Part shown: positions 25,380 through 34,425 of the stretch, one piece after another
Layout: every line of letters begins with the position of its first letter
Position numbering within the stretch: the stretch's first letter is position 1
Assembly: GCF_030815415.1 (NCBI RefSeq)
Contig: NZ_JAUSWW010000001.1
Location: 6,448,001-6,512,000, forward strand
Direction: 5' to 3'
Length of the DNA stretch: 64,000 nucleotides
From: Streptomyces canus
Lineage (GTDB): Bacteria > Actinomycetota > Actinomycetes > Streptomycetales > Streptomycetaceae
Notes under the pieces: generated by a model
The model's input: only the letters and a program-made list of their open reading frames with translations
Database searches by the model: none
Told to the model about the DNA's origin: nothing
Position numbers and translations under genes: made by a program

Positions 25380-25555
25380 GCGTCGCTCGTTCGGGTGGCG
25401 GAGTTCTCCACAGGTGGGCCGGTGGTCCACAGTGCTCGGCGGGCTCGTGCCGGCGGAGGCAGTCTGGCTGCACGGCGATCGCGACGGATGCGGTCGGCGC
25501 AGCAGACGCAGCCGTACGGGACGGGCCCGTTCGGCGTATCCGGGAGGGGTTCGAG

Positions 25556-26014
25556 ATGAACGAGACGATCGTCGGTGTGGTGGGGAACGTGGCGACGCAG
25601 CCGGTGTTCCGGGAGACAGAGAACGGTTCGTCGGCACGGTTCCGGATGGCGGTGACCGCACGCTATCTGGACCGTGAGAAGAACGAGTGGAAGGACGGGC
25701 ACACCAACTTCTTCACGGTGTGGGCCAATCGGCAGCTCGCCGCGAACGTGGCGGCCTGTCTGTCGGTGGGGGAGCCCGTCATCGTGCACGGCCGGCTGAA
25801 GATCCGTACGGATGTGCACGACGGGAAGAACTGGACCTCGGCGGACATCGACGCCGTGGCGATCGGCCACGACATGGCGCGGGGCACGTCCATGTTCCGG
25901 CGCGAGCCGAAACCGGAGACGGCCGGGGTGCCGTCCCGGCCCGAGCCGAACTGGGAGACGCCCGTCGAGGACAGCGAGGCCCAACGCGAGCCGGAAGTCG
26001 CCGCGGTGACCTGA
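25556..26014 (+). CDS. ssbB: Single-stranded DNA-binding protein, second paralogue
   Basis: A protein of 152 residues with an N-terminal OB-fold: ETIVGVVGNVATQPVFRET, SARFRMAVTAR, NFFTVWANRQLAANVAACL, GEPVIVHGRLKIRT. The C-terminal third is Pro/Glu-rich and disordered, but it ends EPEVAAVT and lacks the acidic D-D-x-x-P-F tip through which the main SSB recruits partners. That loss is typical of the Streptomyces SsbB paralogue, which has been linked to chromosome segregation in spores. GGAGGGG precedes the ATG by about 6 nt. The location next to the dynamin pair fits a sporulation role. Confidence 0.85.
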   Translation: MNETIVGVVGNVATQPVFRETENGSSARFRMAVTARYLDREKNEWKDGHTNFFTVWANRQLAANVAACLSVGEPVIVHGRLKIRTDVHDGKNWTSADIDAVAIGHDMARGTSMFRREPKPETAGVPSRPEPNWETPVEDSEAQREPEVAAVT

Positions 26015-26032
26015 CGTCAGCGACCGAACTGC

Positions 26033-26083
26033 GGCTTATCGGCGAATGCGCACCGAACGAACCGGTGGATTTGTCGATAAGCC
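26033..26083. repeat. Perfect 9-bp inverted repeat after ssbB
   Basis: GGCTTATCG at 26033-26041 and CGATAAGCC at 26075-26083 enclose 33 nt. It could be a terminator stem with a long loop or a two-site regulatory element; a third related block (GGCGATAACG) follows near 26102. Confidence 0.5.
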
Positions 26084-26171
26084 CTGCTCGCAGGCGATCT
26101 TGGCGATAACGATTCCGAGTCGGAACGGCCGCCCGAGTGCATCACCGGGAACCGTGGTGCGAGCACATACC

Positions 26172-26177
26172 TAGGAT
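26172..26177 (+). promoter_or_regulatory. -10-like box TAGGAT
   Basis: TAGGAT matches the Streptomyces vegetative -10 consensus and lies 85 nt before the GTG of the thioester-domain gene. No good -35 is visible at the right spacing. Confidence 0.4.
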
Positions 26178-26261
26178 GCCGGGCATAGCTCTCGGGGCTG
26201 CTGATTCTGCTGGTGGGACCGTTCCCCCCACGTCAACGGGTCCTGCTCGAAGGGGAATTCT

Positions 26262-27668
26262 GTGTTTTCTGCGTTGTTGTCCGCGTGCAGGCGAAGGGCG
26301 GTCCGCGGTGCCGCCGCGACGCTGGTGTCCGGGCTTGTCGCGGCCGGCGTGCTGACGACCGGTGCCGGCACGGCCGCCGCCGCCGACACGACGGCGCAGA
26401 ACCAGGGTGGGGCGACCGCCACCATGGGCGGCCTGAAGACGTACGGCGCGGCCGTCATACACGACGACTCCGGGGACCTGGAGGTGTCGGCGGGCCTGTT
26501 CGAGATGTCCGTCGACGGCGGCGGCACCCTGCAGACGTACTGCGTCGACCTCCACAACCCCACGCAGCAGGACGCCAAGTACCACGAGACGCCCTGGAGC
26601 GGGACCTCGCTCGGGGTCAACAAGGAGGCGGGCCGGATCCGCTGGATCCTGCAGAACTCCTACCCGCAGGTGAACGACCTCGCGGCGCTCGCCGCCAAGG
26701 CGGGTGTCGGCGGCGGCCTCACCGAGCAGGACGCGGCGGCCGGTACCCAGGTCGCCATCTGGCGCTACTCGGACGACGCGGACGTCGACGCCGTCGACCC
26801 GCAGGCCGAGAAGCTCGCTGACTACCTTCAGAAGAGCGCCCGCGATCTGGCGGAGCCCAGGGCGTCGCTGACCCTCGACCCCGCCGCGGTCTCCGGCCGC
26901 CCCGGCGGTCTGCTCGGTCCGGTGACGGTTCGTACCGACGCGGACAGCGTGACGGTGACGCCGCCGGCGGACGCCCAGACGAGCGGCGTGCGGATCGTGG
27001 GCAAGGACGGCAAGCCGCTGACGTCGGCGAAGAGTGGCGCCGAGCTGTTCTTCGACGTGCCCGAGGACGCGCCGGCCGGCTCGGCCGAGCTGACCGTGCA
27101 GGCCTCCACCACCGTGCCGGTGGGCCGTGCCTTCGCCTCCGAGAGCCGGAGTCAGACGCAGATCCTGGCCGGCTCCAGCGAGTCGACGGTCTCGGCGACG
27201 GCGAGCGCGACGTGGGCGGAGCAGGGCGCGATAACCGCGCTGTCCGCGGTGAAGAACTGCGTGGCGGGCGGCGTGGACATCACCGCGACCAACGAGGGCG
27301 ACGCGGCCTTCACCTTCGAGCTGCTGGGCGTCGAGCACAGCATCCCGGTGGGAGAGTCGCAGACGGTGACGATCCCGCTCCAGGAGGACCAGGCGTACGA
27401 CTTCACCATCACCGGCTCCGGCGGCCTCGACAAGCGCTTCACCGGTGTCCTCGACTGCCAGACGCAGGGCGCCGAGACCGGGGACGCGGTCCAGACCCTC
27501 AGCGAGCCGAGCCCGGCGACGGTGGGCGGTGCCGCCGACACGAACCTGGCCGAGACGGGCAGCTCCAGCGCGACGCCGGTGATCGCGGGGATGGCCATCG
27601 CTCTGGTGGTGATCGGCGGGGCGGCGCTGGTGCTCGTCCGCCAGAAGAAGACGCCGACGCAGGACTGA
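26262..27668 (+). CDS. Sortase-anchored thioester-domain (TQXA) surface protein
   Basis: A protein of 468 residues, GTG start with AGGGGA 6 nt ahead. A signal peptide (VRGAAATLVSGLVAAGVLTT then AAAADT) leads into a thioester domain: TLQTYCVDLHNPTQ carries the cysteine and DAAAGTQVAIWRYSD the T-Q-x-A motif whose glutamine would form the internal thioester bond. Such domains bind host or environmental amines covalently. Two beta-sandwich repeats follow, one with a paired cysteine (VKNCVAGGVDITATNEG, VLDCQTQGA). The end is a sorting signal: LAETG near residue 428, a hydrophobic helix, then RQKKTPTQD. The LAxTG form is what class E actinobacterial sortases prefer. It stands alone; ligand unknown. 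Confidence 0.9.
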   Translation: MFSALLSACRRRAVRGAAATLVSGLVAAGVLTTGAGTAAAADTTAQNQGGATATMGGLKTYGAAVIHDDSGDLEVSAGLFEMSVDGGGTLQTYCVDLHNPTQQDAKYHETPWSGTSLGVNKEAGRIRWILQNSYPQVNDLAALAAKAGVGGGLTEQDAAAGTQVAIWRYSDDADVDAVDPQAEKLADYLQKSARDLAEPRASLTLDPAAVSGRPGGLLGPVTVRTDADSVTVTPPADAQTSGVRIVGKDGKPLTSAKSGAELFFDVPEDAPAGSAELTVQASTTVPVGRAFASESRSQTQILAGSSESTVSATASATWAEQGAITALSAVKNCVAGGVDITATNEGDAAFTFELLGVEHSIPVGESQTVTIPLQEDQAYDFTITGSGGLDKRFTGVLDCQTQGAETGDAVQTLSEPSPATVGGAADTNLAETGSSSATPVIAGMAIALVVIGGAALVLVRQKKTPTQD

Positions 27669-27912
27669 GCCACGGTGCCGGTGTGACGGCGGGCGTCATG
27701 TCGTCCCCATTCTGTATAGGGCATCCGGAAGGACACCTTTCGCGGTCCGTCTGAGTGACGACAACCGACAGTGACGGTCGATCTACCGCCGCGGACGGCG
27801 AACCCCCAGGTCACAGCCCCCCAGCCAAACGGGTTACCACCCAAGGGTGGACCTCAGGCAAGATGGGGTGTATCTGCCCACTGCCAGATTTCAAGCTGCC
27901 GGACGGTTTCTC
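27669..27912. other. Intergenic region ahead of ettA
   Basis: About 240 bp. It holds a small perfect hairpin CCACCC-AA-GGGTGG at 27837-27850, roughly 60 nt before the ettA start, and a weak promoter-like pair TTACCA / CAAGAT around it. No gene is visible. Confidence 0.35.
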
Positions 27913-29577
<1,665 letters not shown>

Positions 29578-29583
29578 TCGATC

Positions 29584-29997
29584 TTGCGGCACATCTACCA
29601 CTGCCCGCTGCGCTGGGCGGACATGGACGCGTACGGCCACGTCAACAACGTGGTCTTCCTCCGCTACCTGGAGGAAGCCCGTATCGACTTCCTGTTCCGC
29701 CCGGAGAAGGACTTCAAGCAGGGGTCCGTGGTGGCGCGCCATGAGATCGACTACAAGCGGCAGCTCGTCCACCGGCACACCCCCGTGGACATCGAGCTGT
29801 GGGTCACGGAGATCAGGGCGGCGTCCTTCACCATCTCCTACGAGGTGAAGGACGGCGCCGAGATCTACGTACGCGCCTCGACGGTCATCGTGCCGTTCGA
29901 CTTCGAGACGCAGCGGCCGCGTCGGATCACCTCCGAGGAGCGGGAGTTCCTGGAGGAGTACCGGGATGACGACGAGGAGGAGGCCGTCGCCGCATGA
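29584..29997 (+). CDS. Acyl-CoA thioesterase, hotdog fold (4HBT/YbgC type)
   Basis: A protein of 137 residues. PLRWADMDAYGHVNNVVFLRYLEE is the hotdog-family signature with the catalytic aspartate in D-x-D-x-x-G-H-V-N-N, followed by the long central helix. It should hydrolyse acyl-CoA thioesters in the cytoplasm; chain length is not readable. TTG at 29584 is the start, 6 nt after the ettA stop, so it is probably cotranscribed with ettA. The end is acidic (DDDEEEAVAA) and its stop overlaps the next gene as ATGA. Confidence 0.85.
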   Translation: MRHIYHCPLRWADMDAYGHVNNVVFLRYLEEARIDFLFRPEKDFKQGSVVARHEIDYKRQLVHRHTPVDIELWVTEIRAASFTISYEVKDGAEIYVRASTVIVPFDFETQRPRRITSEEREFLEEYRDDDEEEAVAA

Positions 29998-30662
29998 CGG
30001 TGCTCCACCTCGCCGACGAGGGGGAGGCGGCGGATCTCGCGGCCTTCCTCTCCAGGCTGCTCCACTACGACCGTGGAGCCGCGGTGCGTCTCCAGGCGGC
30101 CGGTACCGCGCTCGCCGTCTTCGGGCGCCCGCCGTCCTTCGACGTACTGGCGATCCGCGCGGTGCGGCTGGCGAAGCCGTACGAGAACGGGCTGGACGTC
30201 ACGCTCGATGTGACCGTGTCCGCCGGGGAGCTGCTCGAGTCCGTTGATGAGACGGGTGCGACGGCCCTCGTGCCGCGGGCGGTCACCGGGCCGCCGTGGG
30301 CCGGGGTGCTGCCGCCTCGGGGCGGGTGGCGGCCGGTGCCGGGGTTGCCCGCGTCCGAGGCGCTGCGGGCGATGGTCGGTGCGGGGGTCGCCGAATTCCG
30401 GGCCCGTACGGGGGAGTTGGCGGAAGAGCGGCGTACGCGCCCCGAACTCGACCGGATCGGACGGGAGATCTGGTCCCGGACGGTCGGGGACACGCATCTT
30501 CCGGTGCGGGCCGTGCACGCGGCGCAGTCCTTCGGGTTCCTGCGCGCCGCCGGGGAGTTGGCGCTGCTCTCCTCCGGTGCGTGGCTGCGGCTTCGTACGC
30601 CCTATGGGTCCATCGCCGTACGGCGGGCGGGACTCGGGGCGCTGGACGTCAGCGTGCGCTGA
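29994..30662 (+). CDS. Conserved actinobacterial protein, unknown
   Basis: A protein of 222 residues coupled to the thioesterase by an ATGA overlap. I do not recognise the family. It is soluble, with an Ala/Leu-rich helical start (DEGEAADLAAFLSRLLHYDR), a beta-rich middle that may be a barrel-like domain (FDVLAIRAVRLAKP, LDVTLDVTVSAGELL) and a Pro/Gly hinge before a helical C-terminus (VRAVHAAQSFGFLRAAGELA) ending LRTPYGSIAVRR. There are no metal, nucleotide or membrane signatures. Position implies a shared role with the thioesterase or ettA, but nothing specific can be stated. Confidence 0.7.
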   Translation: MTVLHLADEGEAADLAAFLSRLLHYDRGAAVRLQAAGTALAVFGRPPSFDVLAIRAVRLAKPYENGLDVTLDVTVSAGELLESVDETGATALVPRAVTGPPWAGVLPPRGGWRPVPGLPASEALRAMVGAGVAEFRARTGELAEERRTRPELDRIGREIWSRTVGDTHLPVRAVHAAQSFGFLRAAGELALLSSGAWLRLRTPYGSIAVRRAGLGALDVSVR

Positions 30663-30680
30663 GCGTCGTAGAACCAACGG

Positions 30681-31643
30681 TCAGGCGCGGTCGCTGTCGT
30701 CCGGCCATACGCCGATGTGGTCCGGTTCCAGTTCCAGGGCCACTCGGTCGCGCATGCCCAGGGTCTCCGTGTACTCGGCGGGGAGCTGGAGGCGGCCGGC
30801 CCGGTCCAGCATGGCGTACTCGCGCGCCACGACCGTCTCGTGGCCCGTGGTCGCGTCCACCTCGCTGCGGCGCAGGACCTCCGTGGAGGTGCGGCCGTCG
30901 CGGATGGCCACCGTGCGCCGGACCTCGCTCGCCACCGCCTGGTCGTGGGTGACGATGACGATCGTGGTGCCGAGGTGTTCGTTGGCGGTGCGGAACGCGG
31001 CGAAGATCTGTTCCGCGGTGTGCGAGTCGAGTTCGCCGGTGGGTTCGTCGGCGAGCAGGACGGCGGGGGAGTTGGCGAGGGCCACGGCTATCGCCACGCG
31101 TTGCTGCTGACCGCCGGACATCTGGTTCGGGTGGCGGTCCCGGCAGTCGGCGATGTCCAGCAACTCCAGGAGTTCCAGGGCGCGTTCGGTCTGCGCCTTG
31201 CGGGCTTTGCGGGTGGTCCTCGTGGCCAGTTGCATCGGGAGGGTGATGTTCTGGGCGGCGGTCAGATAGGGGAGAAGGTTGCGGGCCGTCTGCTGCCAGA
31301 CGAAGCCGACGGTCCTGCGGCGGTAGGCGAGACGGTCCTTCGGGGTCATCGCCAGGAGGTCGTGGTCGGCCACGCGGGCGGCGCCGGCGGTGGGGGTGTC
31401 GAGGCCGGCGAGGATGTTCATGAGGGTGGACTTGCCGCTGCCGGACGCGCCTACCAGGGCCATGAGTTCACCGTCGCGGACGAGGAGGTCCAGGCCTTGG
31501 AGGGCCTGGACCTCTATGCCGTCCGTGGTGAAGATGCGGACCAGGCGGTCGCAGGTGATAAGGGCGTCGTGGCCGTAGGTGGGGGCGTTGCGGGCCGTGG
31601 CGGCGCGGGTGGTCAGGTCCGCGAGGGTGGGGTTCGTGGTCAC
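30681..31643 (-). CDS. ABC transporter ATPase with C-terminal AbrB/SpoVT-like tail
   Basis: A protein of 320 residues from GTG 31643, which has GAGGAG about 6 nt ahead; an ATG at 31709 would add 22 residues and overlap the permease by 11 nt. It is of MacB/LolD type: Walker A GASGSGKST, VWQQTARNLLPYLTAAQNI (Q-loop), signature MSGGQQQRVAIAVALA, Walker B VLLADEPTGELD and switch VIVTHD. After the ATPase core come about 45 extra residues, LDRAGRLQLPAEYTE then LGMRDRVALELEPDHIGVWP, whose pattern (D-x-x-G-R-x-x-x-P-x-E-Y, then a beta turn) is that of a swapped-hairpin AbrB/SpoVT domain. It powers the two downstream-oriented permeases. Confidence 0.88.
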   Translation of the reverse strand: MTTNPTLADLTTRAATARNAPTYGHDALITCDRLVRIFTTDGIEVQALQGLDLLVRDGELMALVGASGSGKSTLMNILAGLDTPTAGAARVADHDLLAMTPKDRLAYRRRTVGFVWQQTARNLLPYLTAAQNITLPMQLATRTTRKARKAQTERALELLELLDIADCRDRHPNQMSGGQQQRVAIAVALANSPAVLLADEPTGELDSHTAEQIFAAFRTANEHLGTTIVIVTHDQAVASEVRRTVAIRDGRTSTEVLRRSEVDATTGHETVVAREYAMLDRAGRLQLPAEYTETLGMRDRVALELEPDHIGVWPDDSDRA

Positions 31644-31698
31644 TGGGGGCTCCTCGGGTCGTAGGCCGGGGTGAGGCGGGGCGGGTATCTCCGGCGGT

Positions 31699-34425
31699 TC
31701 ATCTCGCATCCCCCGCCCTCAGCTCCCCCACCGACCCCCGTCTCCCCGACCACCACGCCTGTATCCCCGCCACTCCGACCGTCACCAGCACCACCGAGGC
31801 CGCCGGGATCGCCAGGGACAGGGCGGACGTGCTCAACTCGGCCCGGCCCGCCGACGACGGTGCGGAAGCCAGGGCGATCGTCGTCAGGTCGATGCCCGGG
31901 GAGAGCAGGGCCACCGTCGCCCAGCCCGTCAACGCGCCGCCCACCGCGGCCAGTACCGCCTGGGGCAGGGACTCCAGGATCAGGAGGCGGCGGCCCTGGG
32001 CGCGGGTGAGGCCCATCGTGCGGAGGCGGGCCAGCAGCGCGGTGCGTTCGGGGGCCGCGCGGAGGAGGGAGAGCAGCAGGGCCAGGACCGCGTAGCCCGC
32101 GCCCGCCGCGACCGCGGCCGTGTAGATGTCCTCGGCACCCGACTGGAGGGGGGAGCCGACGTACCGGGCTCGCTCCTCCGACCTCAGCTGCACGTGGCCC
32201 GCCGTGCCCGTCACCTTGCGCAGGGCCGTCGCGTCCACCTGCGCGCCGGTCAGCAGCAGTGCCGTCGGGAGGGCCGCCGAGGCGGGCAGTTCCGCCCGGT
32301 TCACGACCAGGAACTCCGTGCCGGACACCGCCGGAGTGCGGTCCCGGACCGTCGTGATGCGGACGGTGAAGGTGGTGCCGTCCTGGAGCCGTACGGGGAT
32401 GGGGCGGGTGCCGTACGTGGCGGCCACCGTCGGGGAGGCCACCGCGGTCAGCGCCTCCCGTGCCTTCCCCGCCCCCCGCGCCTTCATCAACTCGCCCTTC
32501 TCGAAGGACCCCAGGCCCGTCCGGGCGGTGAGTGCCGCGTATCCGGCCGGGTCCACGCCCACCAGCGGCGCCGACTGCCGGCCGCCCGCGAGCTGGGCGT
32601 CGTACGCGATGCTCACCGCCGTCACGTCCCGCACGCCCGGTGTACGGCGGACCCGGTCGGGCAGGGCGGCGGGCAGGGGCTCGTCGGCGTCCACGCGGGC
32701 GTCCGCGCCGATGGCGAGGAGCGCCGCGTCGTCGCGGGCCCCGTTCACGCCGCTCAGGACCGAGCCGCCGAAGGCCGCCGTCGTCAGGGCGGTGAGCAGG
32801 GCGAGGAGGGGCAGGACCGCGGAGGCGGAGGTACGGCCCGCGCGGGCCAGGGACAGATGGGCGACCACCCCGCGCAGGCGGCCGGCGGGGCGGGCCAGGC
32901 GGCGCAGGGGGAGCGGATAGAGGCGGACCAGGGCCAGGGCCGCGATCACTCCCGTCAACACCGGGGCGACATACGACAGTTCAGCGCCCTCGGAGCCGCG
33001 TCGGCGCAGGGTCTCCACCGCGGCCAGGGCCAGCACGAGCAGGGTCAGTTCGGCGACCGTGCGGCGGCGGGACGGCCGGGCCGTCACCACGTCCTCGCGG
33101 CCGGTGTGGATCCGTACGACCCGATGGGCGACCACCGCGCGCAGCGGCAGCGCGGCGCAGGCGGCGGCCGTGACGGCGGCGGCCGCCGCGAACGCGTACG
33201 TCCGGCGGCCCCCGGGGAGCAGCAGCAGGGCCGCGGTCAGGCCCAGGGCACCGGCCGGGACGGCCACCGTCGCCGTCTCCGCGAACAGCCGACCCGCCAG
33301 ACCGCGCAGGGACGCGCCGCGGGCCCGCAGCAGGGCGAGTTCGGTGCGGCGGCGGTCGGCCGCCAGGCCGCCCGCCATCAGCAGGACGACGGCGGCCACC
33401 GTGCCCGCGCCGACCGCGGCGACGGCGACCAGCGGGGTGACGCCCTCCCGCAGCCGGTCGTAGGCGGTCAGGATCTCGTCGAGGTCGGTGTCCGCGTCCG
33501 TGAGCGGGCCGGTCGCCTCACGGATCTTCTGGAGTGCCGGACCGGCCTCCAGGGACGCCACCGCGGACTTCAGACGCTCGGTGTCGCGGGCGTGCAGGGC
33601 GTCCGTGGCGGGCGCCAACTGCCAGTACCGCCAAGGGGTTCCGGGTGTGCCCAGCAGCGCGGGGGCCGCCTCGGGGGCGAGCAGCAGGGCGCCGAGCCAG
33701 TACTTCTCGGCGTTCGCCCCGGGGACGGGGACCAGGGAGGGGCGGTGCAGGACGGGGTGGGTCGACCAGTAGCCGCCCGCGGGGTCGCTCGGGGTGACGA
33801 TGCCGGTGATGCGGACGACCAGCGGGCCGCGGCCCTCGCCGGGTACGTGGATCCTCGAACCCACCTCGATGTGCAGGCTCCTGGCCGTCGCCGCGCTGAC
33901 CGCCCCCTCCACCTCGGGCGTCGACGCGGTCACCGGGTCCGACGCGCGCGGCAGCCGGCCGGTGACCGAGCGGACGTGGTCGGCGAGGCCGTGCTGGGCG
34001 ACCAGGGCGACCTGCGCGGGCGTACCGGTGGGCTGCGGGATCCAGGGCTCCGGCACCTCCATGCTGTTGGCGGTGCGCACGCCGTACGTCGACTGGCCGC
34101 GGTCGGCGACGACGGGCCGTCGGACCGTGGCGAGGATCTTCGCGTACTGGTCGGCCAGCGTCGCCGGGAGGACGTCGTGCTCCGAGATGATGCCGTACTC
34201 GGGCTGCGCGTACAGCTGCACGGCCGTCCGGTCGGGGCCCGCCCGCTCGACGGCCCGGTGCAGGCCCGCGTCCTCGTACCGGTCGACCGCGCGCGGGAAG
34301 GCCGCGGCGAGGCACGCGGTGAGCGCCACCATCACGGCGAGGGCGAGTGCCGCACCGGGGGCGGCGCGCAGCCGGGTGCGGATCCACGGGGCCACGACAG
34401 ACCTGGACCTCACCTCACTCACCAC
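31699..34425 (-). CDS. Large FtsX-like ABC permease
   Basis: A protein of about 908 residues. One N-terminal helix (ALALAVMVALTACLAAAFP) is followed by an extracellular domain of about 280 residues, then three FtsX-type helices near residues 335-445, a linker, further helices, a second extracellular domain and a last set of three helices near the end. The DRRRTELALLRARGAS and LRTMGLTRAQGRRLL segments are the cytoplasmic coupling loops typical of MacB/FtsX permeases. The start is GTG 34425 (or 34422), 11 nt inside the end of the next permease, with AGGGAA ahead. The family extrudes peptides or lipids or works as a mechanotransmitter; cargo unknown. Confidence 0.85.
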   Translation of the reverse strand: MVSEVRSRSVVAPWIRTRLRAAPGAALALAVMVALTACLAAAFPRAVDRYEDAGLHRAVERAGPDRTAVQLYAQPEYGIISEHDVLPATLADQYAKILATVRRPVVADRGQSTYGVRTANSMEVPEPWIPQPTGTPAQVALVAQHGLADHVRSVTGRLPRASDPVTASTPEVEGAVSAATARSLHIEVGSRIHVPGEGRGPLVVRITGIVTPSDPAGGYWSTHPVLHRPSLVPVPGANAEKYWLGALLLAPEAAPALLGTPGTPWRYWQLAPATDALHARDTERLKSAVASLEAGPALQKIREATGPLTDADTDLDEILTAYDRLREGVTPLVAVAAVGAGTVAAVVLLMAGGLAADRRRTELALLRARGASLRGLAGRLFAETATVAVPAGALGLTAALLLLPGGRRTYAFAAAAAVTAAACAALPLRAVVAHRVVRIHTGREDVVTARPSRRRTVAELTLLVLALAAVETLRRRGSEGAELSYVAPVLTGVIAALALVRLYPLPLRRLARPAGRLRGVVAHLSLARAGRTSASAVLPLLALLTALTTAAFGGSVLSGVNGARDDAALLAIGADARVDADEPLPAALPDRVRRTPGVRDVTAVSIAYDAQLAGGRQSAPLVGVDPAGYAALTARTGLGSFEKGELMKARGAGKAREALTAVASPTVAATYGTRPIPVRLQDGTTFTVRITTVRDRTPAVSGTEFLVVNRAELPASAALPTALLLTGAQVDATALRKVTGTAGHVQLRSEERARYVGSPLQSGAEDIYTAAVAAGAGYAVLALLLSLLRAAPERTALLARLRTMGLTRAQGRRLLILESLPQAVLAAVGGALTGWATVALLSPGIDLTTIALASAPSSAGRAELSTSALSLAIPAASVVLVTVGVAGIQAWWSGRRGSVGELRAGDAR

